A stretch of 64,000 nucleotides of DNA from Burkholderia sp. D-99 (GTDB taxonomy: Bacteria; Pseudomonadota; Gammaproteobacteria; Burkholderiales; Burkholderiaceae), in the NCBI RefSeq assembly GCF_011605345.1, contig NZ_JAAOXM010000010.1, forward strand, positions 124,001 to 188,000. The letters run 5' to 3'. The notes under the pieces are model-generated. The model had not been told where the DNA came from, did not search any database, and saw only the letters and a program-made list of their open reading frames with translations. The translations under genes and the position numbers were made by a program. Each line of letters starts with the position of its first letter. Position 1 is the first letter of the stretch. Shown here piece after piece: positions 51,346 through 60,052 of this stretch.

Positions 51346-54141
51346 TCAGATCGCCTTGCCCGCAAGCGCGCTGCCCGACTGCATCGCGTGCAGCAGGCAT
51401 TCGACGCAGACCTTCTCGGGAAACTGCGGCAACGGCGTACTCATTTGATCGGGGCCCACGAATGCATGCTGCGCGGCGTACACGACGAATTTGCCCGGGC
51501 AGCCGAACGTGACGTCGCCGCCTTCGATCGTCACGTGCGCGCCGCCGCTCACCGCGAGATGCACGGTCTTCTTCGCGGCAACCTCGACATCCGCGCTCGC
51601 GGACGCGACCTTCAGATCGTCGCGCGCACGCAGGCCCAGCGCGTCGCGCTGCGCCTGCAGCGTCAGTCCGTCCTTGCCGGCGATCATGCTCATGCCGACG
51701 CCGTCCGCGTGGCTCGCGCCGGCCAGCCAGCCGATGCCCTGCCCGCTGTGAATGCGCAGCTGCTGCGCGGCGGCGAGATTGAAGTCGGCACCGCTGCCGA
51801 GCGACAGCGTTTCGCCGGCCGCCCATTGCAGCGCCTGCCCGGCGATCAGCCCGTGTCCGCCCCGTGCCTCGATGCCGAGCACCGCGTCACCCGTATGCGG
51901 CAGTGCGTTGCCGGTCGATCGCTGTGCGGCATCGGCCGATGCCTGCGCGTAGCCGTTCGCGCCGACCGTCGTCGCGAAGCTCTGCGCGAGCGCGTCGAGC
52001 GGCGCGGCCTTGCCGTTCAGCGACGACTGGCCCGCCTGCTCCACGCCGCGCTGCGCGGCGAACGGCAGCGTCCTGTGCGTATCGGCCGTCTTGTCGAACC
52101 GGCCGACCAGCGCGGCGTGCCGCGCGAGCAGCGCCTGCAGCGCGGATGCATCGCCCGCCGGCTGCGCGGCGCCGGCAGGCGCATAACTCGACACCAGCAA
52201 GCCGCGCGTCGCACGCATCGCACCATACGCGTCCGAGCGCAATTCGACGCCCTCGCCGCGAAAGCTGCCGAGATAGTTGTCGGACTGATGACGCAGATGA
52301 CCGAGGTTCAGTTGCGTCGCCGCGTGCGTGGTCGCCATCTGCAGGCGTCCCATGCCGTCGGAATCGTCCGCGACGAGCTGGTTGTGGCCCTGCCCGTCGA
52401 ACCCCTGGCTCTTGAAGCCCGACAGCGCGCCGGCGTGATGGTGGCGATCCGTGCCGCCGCCGGCGCCGTGCCACGCGGGGCTCAGCCCGCTCGCGAGATT
52501 GCCCTGCGCGCTCGGCGCATGGTCGCCCGCCTGCGTGTAGATCGATGCGTCGAGCGGTTTCCCGGCCACACCGCCCGGCGAAGGCGACTCGCCGCCTTCG
52601 CCGCGGCCGTTGAACAGGCCGCCGAGCACGATCGGCCGGTGGATCAGCCCATGGTGAAACTGCACGAGGACTTCATGGCCGATGCGCGGCACCTGCTGAA
52701 GGCCGTGCCCGTCGCTCGCGAGCCGTTGAATGGCGCGCGTCGGATAGGTGCCCGCATCGTCTTGCGCCTGCCAGTGGAACCGGACGCGCAGGCGCCCCTG
52801 CGCGTCGGCATGCACCGGCCCCGTCGAACCGGGCTGCGCACTGCCGGTCGGACCGACGACGATCGCCGTCTGCGCGCCCAGCGCCGTCGCGACCGGATTG
52901 AGCCGCTGCCCGGTTCCGTCCGCCAGCGTGGGCCGCCAGACTTGCGTGCGCGGCACCGCATCGAACCGGTTCGCGTAACCGCCGGCCTTCGCTTGCCGGA
53001 GCACGCGCGGATCGAGCTCCGCCGCGGGCAACGGTCCGAGTTGCCGCTCGATGGCTTCCATGACGGTCTGCGGGAGATTGTTGATCCCGACGTGCTCGAC
53101 GTGCGTCAGCAGAAAATCCTCGGGCGCCGCGGCGCCGCGCACGGCTTGCCAGCCGGAATCGACGAGCTTCAGCGCGCGCCCGGCGCGCGCCGTGCGCAGC
53201 GTGCCGTAGCCGGTCCAGAAACATGCGCGCGACACGATCGCGTCGGCCTGGCGCCGCGCCGCGTCTTCCGCGTCGCGCAGGGTGTCGAACGCCTCCGGCC
53301 CGACGTCGTCGTAGAGCTCGCGCGTGCCGTTCGGCCGGCCGAGATGCGTGCTCGCGGTGGTCGCGCGGTTCGCGCGGTAGTCGCTGCTGATCAGCGTGAT
53401 GCGATCGGCCGTCAGCGACAGCGACTGCCCGATCCCGAGGATCACGTCGTCGGCGTCGGTCGCCGTCCCGCTCGAGCGGCGCGGCACCCCGCCGCGTCGC
53501 GCCGACGTATCGTCCTCGGCCAGTTGCGCGCTGTCGTCGAAGACCAGCATCGCATGCCCGGCGGGCGCGTCCTCGTCCTCGACGAAGCAGAACCCGAGGC
53601 CGGCCTCGGCCAGCAGATGCTGCACGAATTCGTAGTGCGTATGAGTGCGGTACTGCACGCGATACGCAACCGGGGCCAGCGCGTCGAGACGCCGGCTCGC
53701 ATCCGGCGTGAGGCGCCACCGCGCGATTCCCGCGTACGGTGCGAACACCGTGTCGAGCACGTCGGCGAGCGTCTGGTTCACAAAGGTGCGCTCGTCGCGC
53801 GCATGCGTGAGTGCCGCGAGCCACGGCACGATCTGGAGGTGGTAGCGAGCGAGGCCTGCGTCGTAACCGATGCACTCGGCCTCGGCGACGAGTCCGCTGC
53901 GCAGCGTCGTCGTGCCGTTCGCGAGCGTGGTGCGGATCGCGACACGCTGCCCGAGCATCGCGTCGAGATCCAGTGCGGGATCCGTCGACAGCGCATCGAC
54001 GTTCCATTGAAAGAGATCGGAGAGCGATTCGCGGCCGGTCCAGCGCTCGATTTGAAATGCAGCAAGTGCACCGGATCCGTCCAGCGAATACAGGCGATTG
54101 AACGCGCCGAACAAAGACGCAAATTCCTTGATGACGCTCAT
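51346..54141 (-). CDS. vgrG: VgrG tip protein, module C
   Basis: 931 residues. Gp27-like N-terminal domains, then a gp5-like segment (QVPRIGHEVLVQFHHG, RPIVLGGLFNGRG), then a DUF2345 C-terminal region (VEVAAKKTVHLAVSGGAHV) without an added effector domain. The tail EKVCVECLLHAMQSG resembles the end of the module A VgrG. First gene of the minus-strand island, diverging from the PAAR gene. Confidence 0.93.
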   Translation of the reverse strand: MSVIKEFASLFGAFNRLYSLDGSGALAAFQIERWTGRESLSDLFQWNVDALSTDPALDLDAMLGQRVAIRTTLANGTTTLRSGLVAEAECIGYDAGLARYHLQIVPWLAALTHARDERTFVNQTLADVLDTVFAPYAGIARWRLTPDASRRLDALAPVAYRVQYRTHTHYEFVQHLLAEAGLGFCFVEDEDAPAGHAMLVFDDSAQLAEDDTSARRGGVPRRSSGTATDADDVILGIGQSLSLTADRITLISSDYRANRATTASTHLGRPNGTRELYDDVGPEAFDTLRDAEDAARRQADAIVSRACFWTGYGTLRTARAGRALKLVDSGWQAVRGAAAPEDFLLTHVEHVGINNLPQTVMEAIERQLGPLPAAELDPRVLRQAKAGGYANRFDAVPRTQVWRPTLADGTGQRLNPVATALGAQTAIVVGPTGSAQPGSTGPVHADAQGRLRVRFHWQAQDDAGTYPTRAIQRLASDGHGLQQVPRIGHEVLVQFHHGLIHRPIVLGGLFNGRGEGGESPSPGGVAGKPLDASIYTQAGDHAPSAQGNLASGLSPAWHGAGGGTDRHHHAGALSGFKSQGFDGQGHNQLVADDSDGMGRLQMATTHAATQLNLGHLRHQSDNYLGSFRGEGVELRSDAYGAMRATRGLLVSSYAPAGAAQPAGDASALQALLARHAALVGRFDKTADTHRTLPFAAQRGVEQAGQSSLNGKAAPLDALAQSFATTVGANGYAQASADAAQRSTGNALPHTGDAVLGIEARGGHGLIAGQALQWAAGETLSLGSGADFNLAAAQQLRIHSGQGIGWLAGASHADGVGMSMIAGKDGLTLQAQRDALGLRARDDLKVASASADVEVAAKKTVHLAVSGGAHVTIEGGDVTFGCPGKFVVYAAQHAFVGPDQMSTPLPQFPEKVCVECLLHAMQSGSALAGKAI

Positions 54142-54419
54142 GTGATTCCCGCTCTCTCAGGATTTGACGTCTTTAAATGCATATGGCTGCGACGAACACG
54201 GGACGATGCACGATAGCCGGCATCGCAATCGCCACGCCAACCGGCAGGAAACCCGCGGAATTCCCCTGCAGCATCGCTTGGTAAGGGCGCCCGCCCCGCT
54301 ATCAGGCGGAACGCACGCCGGCTGGCCGGGATGATGCGCCCCTATTTGAAGCTTACTATTTTAGATTACACAGTCAGGCTCCGCCATAGGCAAACAACCT
54401 AGATTTAAAAATGCGAGGC

Positions 54420-54447
54420 TTGACGCACGGGCTTCACGCACGATAAT
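54420..54447 (+). promoter_or_regulatory. Candidate sigma-70 promoter for PAAR gene
   Basis: TTGACG (54420-54425) and GATAAT (54442-54447) are separated by 16 bp. The transcript would begin near 54454, leaving an approximately 165-base leader that includes the stem-loop at 54549-54596. Confidence 0.4.
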
Positions 54448-54548
54448 GGCTGCTTTCAGTTCGACAGCTACCTGACTATTTAACCGGATCAGGAAATTAT
54501 TTCCGAAAGGTAACAAATACCTGATTCAGTCTAAATAGCTTCGAGAAG

Positions 54549-54596
54549 CGTCGTCGATTACATCCGGGATCGGGAAATCCGGATGCATCGACGACG
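54549..54596 (+). promoter_or_regulatory. Long stem-loop in the PAAR leader
   Basis: Arms CGTCGTCGAT-TA-CATCCGG (54549-54567) and its near-complement (54579-54596) pair over 10 plus 7 bp, with an internal TA/C mismatch and an 11-base loop. It ends 23 bases before the PAAR start codon, just upstream of its ribosome binding region (TGAGG, 54606-54610). With no T-run it is more likely an operator, attenuator or stability element than a simple terminator. Confidence 0.6.
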
Positions 54597-54619
54597 ATCC
54601 AGCAATGAGGCCCATCAGT

Positions 54620-54883
54620 ATGACCCAACCCTTCGTCGTCCTTGGCGACAAGCACAGTCATGGCGGCACCGTGACCAGCGCATCCACGCTGTCATCGGTC
54701 GACGGTCGCGGCATTGCTCGCCGCAACGACACGGTGACGTGTCCGATACACGGCCCGAATCACATCGTCGACGGCGACGACACGATGATCGTGCAAGGCG
54801 AAGGCGTCGCACGCGACGGCTACAAGACGGCCTGCGGCGCGGTGCTGGTCGCGAGCAGAACGGCAGGCAGCGACGGCAGCTGA
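54620..54883 (+). CDS. PAAR-domain spike-sharpening protein
   Basis: 87 residues, essentially one PAAR domain: VLGDKHSHGGTVTSAS, ARRNDTVTCPIHGPNHIVDG and YKTACGAVL. The His and Cys residues (CPIHG, TACG) are the zinc-site type. It caps the VgrG tip. ATG 54620 is chosen over 54605 because TGAGG precedes it at about 9 bases and the fold begins at TQPFVVLGDK. It diverges from the VgrG island and could serve any of its VgrGs. Confidence 0.92.
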   Translation: MTQPFVVLGDKHSHGGTVTSASTLSSVDGRGIARRNDTVTCPIHGPNHIVDGDDTMIVQGEGVARDGYKTACGAVLVASRTAGSDGS

Positions 54884-54920
54884 CACGCGACGTCGGCAAG
54901 TCACGGGGGAATCGACGGAA

Positions 54921-56318
54921 ATGATCACGGGGTTGCGCAAAACGGCACTCGTCGCCGCGCTATTCGTTGCGGTGTGGGTCGCCGTGCTCGTCTGGTGGAA
55001 GACGACCCGACATGCACCGACCACCAGGGAACTCCTGCTGTGCGGGCTCGTGCTGCCGGCGGCGCTCGCCGTTTGCGTGGCATGGTTGCGCCGGGGCCTC
55101 GGCCAGCGCCCGGCGCTCGCGGCCGCCGCACCGGCGACATCGCACGCGTCGAATGACGCTACGGCCTCGCAGGATGCCGCGTCGCATACTTGGTCGGCCC
55201 TGCTGCTCGACAGCAGCGTCCGGCTGCCGACAGGTGCGACGACCGCGGAAATCGATGCGGCGGCCCAGGAAGAACGTCCCGTCGCGCTTCATCCCGAACT
55301 GCAACGCCCGGACGGAACCGGTGTATTCGCCAGCACGGTCGATTCGGTGTCACTCGACCGGTTCGATGCAAGCCTCCTGGCGCCAGGCACGCAGGAAACG
55401 CTGCAGGATGAGCACTGGCGCGGGCTGCTGCTGGCCGCCGATGCGCTCGACGAATTGCGCGAGCGGCATGCCATGCTGTCCGGCGCGGGCACGGACGCGT
55501 CGCCGCTCAGGCTCCACCTGCTGATGCCGGATCGCTGGCAACCGGTCGCCGCAACGCTCGCCGCATGGCTCGACGCGCACGCGGCACGCGAAGCCGTCGC
55601 GCCGGGCATCGTGCGCGCGCAACTGCGCACGGTCGCCGATCCCGTACAAGCGTGGGCAGTCATCGACGAACTGATCCAGGCGTTGCACCTGCAACCGTCC
55701 GGCGATCTGCACGTCGTGCTCGCATTCGACTCCACCGCGAGCCAGGACGCCGTCGACGCGCTGGATCGCACGGGCCGGCTCTACGGCCGCGATCGGCCGA
55801 ACGGCGTGATGCCCGGCGAAGGCGCATGCGCGCTGCTGCTCGGTCATCCCGACGCCCCGCATGCGACGCCCGTGCCGTCGCTCCATCGCCTCGCGGCCGC
55901 GCGCCGCGCGGGTTCCGCCGATCACGGCAAGGCCGAATCGACGACGCTCGGGCAGTTGCTCACGGCGGCGGGTACGCGCCTGTCGATGCTGCACCCCGAC
56001 CTGATGACCCCCGGATTCGTCACCGACGCCGATCAGCGCAGCAGTCGTCGCACCGAAGTCGTGACGGTCAGCGAACAGACCTGGGGCGACGATGCCGCCG
56101 AGCGCAGCCGCCACCTCGGGCTCGCCAACGGCGCAAGCGGCGCGGCGCTCGCGCTGGCGGCGCTGGCGGTTGCTGCCGATCGCGCGATGGAAGAGCGGCA
56201 AGCGGTATTCGCGGCATCGGTCAGCGACCCGCTCGCACGCGGCGTGATGCTCGTCACACCCGCGACGACGGCCGACACCGCTGCCCCCACGCTGCAATCC
56301 GGAATGGCCGCCGCGTAA
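54921..56318 (+). CDS. Membrane-anchored ketosynthase-like protein beside PAAR
   Basis: 465 residues. Two N-terminal membrane helices (about 8-26 and 38-57). The rest resembles a degenerate beta-ketoacyl-synthase/thiolase fold: VVLAFDSTASQDAVDALDR, GRDRPNGVMPGEGACALLLG (the GEGA loop of ketosynthases) and a C-terminal ANGASGAALALAALAVAA block. I do not see an obvious catalytic Cys-His-His set, so enzymatic activity is doubtful. It starts 37 bp after the PAAR stop, presumably co-transcribed. Function unknown; possibly an inner-membrane factor for spike or effector handling. Confidence 0.72.
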   Translation: MITGLRKTALVAALFVAVWVAVLVWWKTTRHAPTTRELLLCGLVLPAALAVCVAWLRRGLGQRPALAAAAPATSHASNDATASQDAASHTWSALLLDSSVRLPTGATTAEIDAAAQEERPVALHPELQRPDGTGVFASTVDSVSLDRFDASLLAPGTQETLQDEHWRGLLLAADALDELRERHAMLSGAGTDASPLRLHLLMPDRWQPVAATLAAWLDAHAAREAVAPGIVRAQLRTVADPVQAWAVIDELIQALHLQPSGDLHVVLAFDSTASQDAVDALDRTGRLYGRDRPNGVMPGEGACALLLGHPDAPHATPVPSLHRLAAARRAGSADHGKAESTTLGQLLTAAGTRLSMLHPDLMTPGFVTDADQRSSRRTEVVTVSEQTWGDDAAERSRHLGLANGASGAALALAALAVAADRAMEERQAVFAASVSDPLARGVMLVTPATTADTAAPTLQSGMAAA

Positions 56319-56340
56319 CCGGACGCAGCGGCCGAATCCG

Positions 56341-56676
56341 TCACCCGCGCCGCACCCAGATCACGTTGCCGTCGCGAATGCCGAGATTGCGGCGTTCCTG
56401 ACGGTAATCCATCGTGCCCGGCAGCGATTTGCCGTCGCGCTCGAGCACGCGCCACAGGCAGCCGTCGAGCAGCGCGGCCGCGTCGGCCTCGGATTTGCCG
56501 ACCAGCGCGTCGTCCGGCGCGGCGTCCGCCTTGCACGCGCTCACGGCGCCCGACGGCGCGGGATTCATCACCGCGCCGCCGGCGGTGGCGTTGGGGTGCT
56601 TCGTGTTCATGTCCGCACATCCTGAAAAGGTTGCGCTAGCAACGAGTGCAACGAGCATCGCGATCGTGTTCTTCAT
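56341..56676 (-). CDS. Small lipoprotein with I78-type protease-inhibitor-like domain
   Basis: 111 residues with a lipobox ending FSGC (Cys20). The mature C-terminal part, VGKSEADAAALLDG then RVLERDGKSLPGTMDYRQER and NVIWVRRG, matches the pattern of peptidase inhibitor family I78, though it lacks the usual terminal Cys-Gly. It would sit on the outer or inner membrane facing the periplasm. ATG 56676 has GGGAGAA five bases upstream. It converges on the ketosynthase-like gene. Confidence 0.75.
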   Translation of the reverse strand: MKNTIAMLVALVASATFSGCADMNTKHPNATAGGAVMNPAPSGAVSACKADAAPDDALVGKSEADAAALLDGCLWRVLERDGKSLPGTMDYRQERRNLGIRDGNVIWVRRG

Positions 56677-56956
56677 CGGCTTCTCCCTGTTGCGACCCGG
56701 TGTGCCGTGTACGGCCTTCGTGCACGGCCGGGCGTCGCATGAATGATCGGTGCCGTGCGCCGCCGGCCGTTTCCTGACGAAGACCGGCCAGCGAATGTCG
56801 GCGGTGACGCGACACGGTCTGGCCGTGTCGGCGAACCGGGTCGCAAGCCCGGCATCGCGCCGGACCCGGCTGCATGTTACCGCACGCGATTCGCCGCGAC
56901 GGCTGCCACGTCGACACCGACGCATCGCGTGCGGCATACGCGCGCCGGCAACCCGT

Positions 56957-57736
56957 TCAGAACTTGTAGGTCACGCCCGCGATGCCGTAGTAGTTGCTGC
57001 GCGACTGGACGATCGGGCTGTCGCCGTAGCGACCAAGCAACCGCGTCACGCCGCCGGTCGCGAGCACCGACCAGTGCTGCGACAGCGTCCAGTTCCACGC
57101 AACCGCCATCGACGCGCTGTCGATCCCGCCGCTCGTCGAATACGGCCGGAACCGGCTCGTCATCGACTGCGCGTCGGTCACGCCGTAGAACGTCTGCGTA
57201 TAGCGCCCCGAGCCCGCATGCACGGTTCCCGTCAGGATGATCTCGTGCTGCGAGGTCTTGAACACGGGCACCGCGAGATCCATGTGCCCCGACACGCCGC
57301 GCGACGTGTGCGTCACGGGTGTGTCGATCGTGACGCTCAGTTCCGCCGCATTGAAGAGCGTCACGCCCGCGCGCACGCCGACCAGCACCGAGCCCGGAAT
57401 CCGGCCCATCCCCTTCAGGTAGTCGGAGCCCGGCATGTCGAAGCGGTTCTCGTCGGCGCGGCCCGCGTCGTAACTCACGGCCGCCGACAGGAACACGCCG
57501 TGCGGCAGGTCCAGCCGGTAGCCCGCGCCCTCGGTACTGTCGACGAAGAAGCCGTTGCCGAACTTCGCGGAAAACCCCGGCGCAACGACGCCGCGATACT
57601 GGTTGCTGCCCTGGTAGCGCGGCGCGAAACCGCCGCCAAGCGAAAGCGAATACTGGTTTTCCGCGTGGGCGGCGGCGGCAAGGGTCAGGCCGGCGAGCGG
57701 CATGCAATAGCGGTAGCGGCGGAGTATTGGGCGCAC
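56957..57736 (-). CDS. MipA/OmpV-family outer-membrane protein
   Basis: About 259 residues. Signal peptide ends AAAAHA before ENQYSLSLGGGFAPRYQGSN, the MipA/OmpV N-terminal pattern, followed by a beta-barrel ending GIAGVTYKF. The GTG at 57736 (RPILRRYRYCMPLAGLTLAA) gives a full signal peptide; the ATG at 57703 would leave only a short hydrophobic leader, so GTG is preferred, though neither has a good ribosome binding site. It diverges from a two-component system that probably regulates it. Confidence 0.85.
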   Translation of the reverse strand: MRPILRRYRYCMPLAGLTLAAAAHAENQYSLSLGGGFAPRYQGSNQYRGVVAPGFSAKFGNGFFVDSTEGAGYRLDLPHGVFLSAAVSYDAGRADENRFDMPGSDYLKGMGRIPGSVLVGVRAGVTLFNAAELSVTIDTPVTHTSRGVSGHMDLAVPVFKTSQHEIILTGTVHAGSGRYTQTFYGVTDAQSMTSRFRPYSTSGGIDSASMAVAWNWTLSQHWSVLATGGVTRLLGRYGDSPIVQSRSNYYGIAGVTYKF

Positions 57737-57812
57737 AATATTGAGATAAGAGTGACGGAGCCCGCAGTCTAGGTGCCGCGCTGCGCCGAGACTGTCCTGA
57801 ATCTTCGGAAAA

Positions 57813-57847
57813 TCTGTGCTCAATTGTGTTCGATTGTCCGAGATTGT
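57813..57847. promoter_or_regulatory. Phased direct repeats, likely response-regulator site
   Basis: ATTGT occurs at 57823, 57833 and 57843 with exact 10-bp spacing, and TCTGT at 57813 extends the phase to four. OmpR/PhoB-family regulators bind direct repeats spaced by one helical turn. The site lies between the divergent MipA-type gene and the response-regulator gene, about 100 bp before the latter's start. Confidence 0.55.
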
Positions 57848-57949
57848 CGTACCGCTCCCCCGGTCTTCGACGCGCCGGATAGAATTTGCGGGCCGCGCCG
57901 CACACCGGCTTGCCGGGGCGTGAGATGGCGCGTGCATCCTGAGGAGACC

Positions 57950-58675
57950 ATGAACGAAGATCCGCTCAAATACCGCGTACTGCTGATCGAGGACGACGAC
58001 CGCCTCGCGCAACTCGTCCGCGAATATCTCGACAGCTATGAATTCGCGGTGACGGTCGTCCGGCGCGGCGACCTCGCCGTCGCGGCCGTGCGCGAGCACC
58101 AGCCGGCCCTCGTGATACTCGACCTGATGCTGCCGAACCTCGACGGGATGGAAGTCTGCCGGCGCATCCGCGCGTTCACCAACGTCCCCGTGCTGATCCT
58201 GACCGCGCGCCTGGACGTCTACGACCAGGTCGCGGGCCTCGAGACGGGCGCCGACGATTACGTGACCAAACCGATCGAGCCGCGCGTGCTGGTTGCCCGC
58301 GCCCGCGCGCTGCTGCGCCGCGCGCAGCCGGCCGCCGCGGAAGCGCCCGTGGCCGCGCCCGAAGCGCTCCTGTTCGGCGAGCTGGCGATCTCGCCGCCGA
58401 ACCGCACCGTCACGTGGCGCGGCGAGCCGGTCGACCTGAAGACCGCCGAATTCAACCTGCTGCTGATTCTCGCGCGCGCGGCCGGCACCGTGCTGAGCCG
58501 CGACGACATCCTGAAGCAGCTGCGCGGGATCGAGTTCGACGGACTCGACCGCTCGGTCGATTCCGGCATCTCGAAGCTGCGCCGCCGCTTCGAGGATGCG
58601 TCGTCGGAGCCGCACAAGATCAAGACGATCTGGGGCCGCGGCTACCTGTTCAGCCCTTCTGCGTGGGACGAATAA
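57950..58675 (+). CDS. OmpR-family response regulator (RstA-like)
   Basis: 241 residues. Receiver domain with acidic pocket Glu14-Asp15-Asp16, phosphoacceptor Asp58 (VILDLMLPNLDG), Thr85 and Lys107 (VTKPIEP); a winged-helix DNA-binding domain at about 140-235 ends IKTIWGRGYLF. GAGGAG six bases before ATG 57950 is a strong ribosome binding site. The stop TAA abuts the kinase ATG. Closest in style to RstA/KdpE-type regulators; the stimulus is unknown. Confidence 0.93.
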   Translation: MNEDPLKYRVLLIEDDDRLAQLVREYLDSYEFAVTVVRRGDLAVAAVREHQPALVILDLMLPNLDGMEVCRRIRAFTNVPVLILTARLDVYDQVAGLETGADDYVTKPIEPRVLVARARALLRRAQPAAAEAPVAAPEALLFGELAISPPNRTVTWRGEPVDLKTAEFNLLLILARAAGTVLSRDDILKQLRGIEFDGLDRSVDSGISKLRRRFEDASSEPHKIKTIWGRGYLFSPSAWDE

Positions 58676-60052
58676 ATGCTGCGCCCGTTGATCAGGCTGT
58701 ACCTCGTCGTGATCCTGTTCGTCGCCGCGTCGATCCTGTTCATCCAGCTGGCGTTCGACCGGATCTTCTACGAGCGCGTTGCACAGGCGCAGCGCGACTC
58801 GTTGACGACTTATGCGTTCGTGCTCAACGACTACCTCGAACGCCATCCGGGCGGGCAACGCGAACTCGCGCTGCGCGAGCTCGCGAAACACGGCAACGAA
58901 GGGTTCGGCTTCCTGTCGATGACCGCCGCCCGTGCGCAATTGAGCGGCGTGCCGCTGCGCGATCTCAATGCCGGCCGGATCGCGATCAGCTACAACGGCA
59001 AGGATTACTACATGCCGCTCGCGGACGGTACGGTCCTGCATGCGCGGCCGATCGAAGCCTTCGATCTCGACATCAGGATCTATGCGTACCTGCTGCTCGC
59101 GCTCGCCACGCTGTTCGCGGTGGTGCTGTGGGTTCACTATCACTGGCGCGACCTGCGCAGGCTGCAGGAGGCCGCCCGCGCATTCGGCGCCGGCACGCTG
59201 GCGACACGCGTGAAGCTGTCCGGCAAGTCGAACATCTATGAACTGTCGCAACAGTTCAACGACATGGCCGAGCGCATCGAGGCGTCGATCAAGCAGCAAC
59301 GCGAAATGATGCACGGCATTTCGCACGAACTGAAGACGCCGCTCGCGCGGCTCGAATTCGGGCTCGCGCTGCTCGCCGAGCCCGACGAAACGGAACGCAT
59401 GCGCGAACGCCGCGACGCGCTGCGGCGCGACGTGCGCGAACTCGACGAGCTCGTCACCGAGCTGCTGACGATCGGCCGGCTCGAACAGGGTGCGAGCCAG
59501 CTCGCGCCGATGGAAGTCGTCGTCGATGCGCTGATCGACAGCGTCGCCGGCAACGTCGCGAACGATATCGCCGATCGCGGCATCTCGCTCGACGTGTCGA
59601 CGCTCGGTGCACCCGCCACCCACGTGTGCGACCCGAAGCTGGTCGCCCGCGCGTTGCTGAACCTGATCCGCAACGGCGCGCGCTATGCATCGCGCACGGT
59701 GCTGCTCGCCGCCGCGAGCGACGCGTCCGGCACGCTCGTGCTGAGCGTCGACGACGATGGCCCCGGCATTCCGGCCGCCGAGCGCGCCCGCGTGTTCGAA
59801 CCGTTCCAGCGGCTCGACTCCAGCCGCGACCGGCAGACCGGCGGCTTCGGGCTCGGGCTCGCGATCGTGCGGCGTGTCGCGCAGGTGCATGGCGGCGACG
59901 TGCGGCTCGAGGATTCACCGCTCGGCGGCGCACGCTTCGTGATCACGCTGCCCGCGCGAACGCTGCCGGACAACCTGTTCGACGTGCCGGATCCCCTCGC
60001 GCCTGCCGATGCATTCGGCGCCGGCACGGGCATGGCCATCCCGCGGCGATGA
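58676..60052 (+). CDS. Sensor histidine kinase (RstB-like)
   Basis: 458 residues. TM1 at about residues 8-27, a short periplasmic sensor (about 28-133), TM2 at about 134-153, HAMP (about 155-205), then the H-box HGISHELKTPLARLEF with His217. N-box (LLNLIRNGARY), G1 (DDDGPGIP) and G2 (GGFGLGLAI) are intact, so it is an active kinase/phosphatase. Expressed with the preceding regulator (abutting genes). The C-terminal 30 residues beyond the ATPase domain are Pro/Asp/Ala-rich. Confidence 0.94.
   Translation: MLRPLIRLYLVVILFVAASILFIQLAFDRIFYERVAQAQRDSLTTYAFVLNDYLERHPGGQRELALRELAKHGNEGFGFLSMTAARAQLSGVPLRDLNAGRIAISYNGKDYYMPLADGTVLHARPIEAFDLDIRIYAYLLLALATLFAVVLWVHYHWRDLRRLQEAARAFGAGTLATRVKLSGKSNIYELSQQFNDMAERIEASIKQQREMMHGISHELKTPLARLEFGLALLAEPDETERMRERRDALRRDVRELDELVTELLTIGRLEQGASQLAPMEVVVDALIDSVAGNVANDIADRGISLDVSTLGAPATHVCDPKLVARALLNLIRNGARYASRTVLLAAASDASGTLVLSVDDDGPGIPAAERARVFEPFQRLDSSRDRQTGGFGLGLAIVRRVAQVHGGDVRLEDSPLGGARFVITLPARTLPDNLFDVPDPLAPADAFGAGTGMAIPRR

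Larger units (their letters stand above)
54142..54619. other. AT-rich divergent region, VgrG island and PAAR gene
   Basis: 478 bp, markedly AT-richer (especially 54340-54420 and 54470-54545) than the genes on either side. It contains a candidate sigma-70 promoter and a long stem-loop in the PAAR leader, listed separately. No gene is seen. It should also carry the promoter of the whole minus-strand VgrG series, not localised. Confidence 0.6.

Noticed and set aside
56957-59890. Very long minus-strand frame joining the MipA-type gene to sequence opposite the two-component genes
   Set aside because: Only the last 259 residues resemble a protein family; the rest is antisense to regulator and kinase genes with clear motifs.
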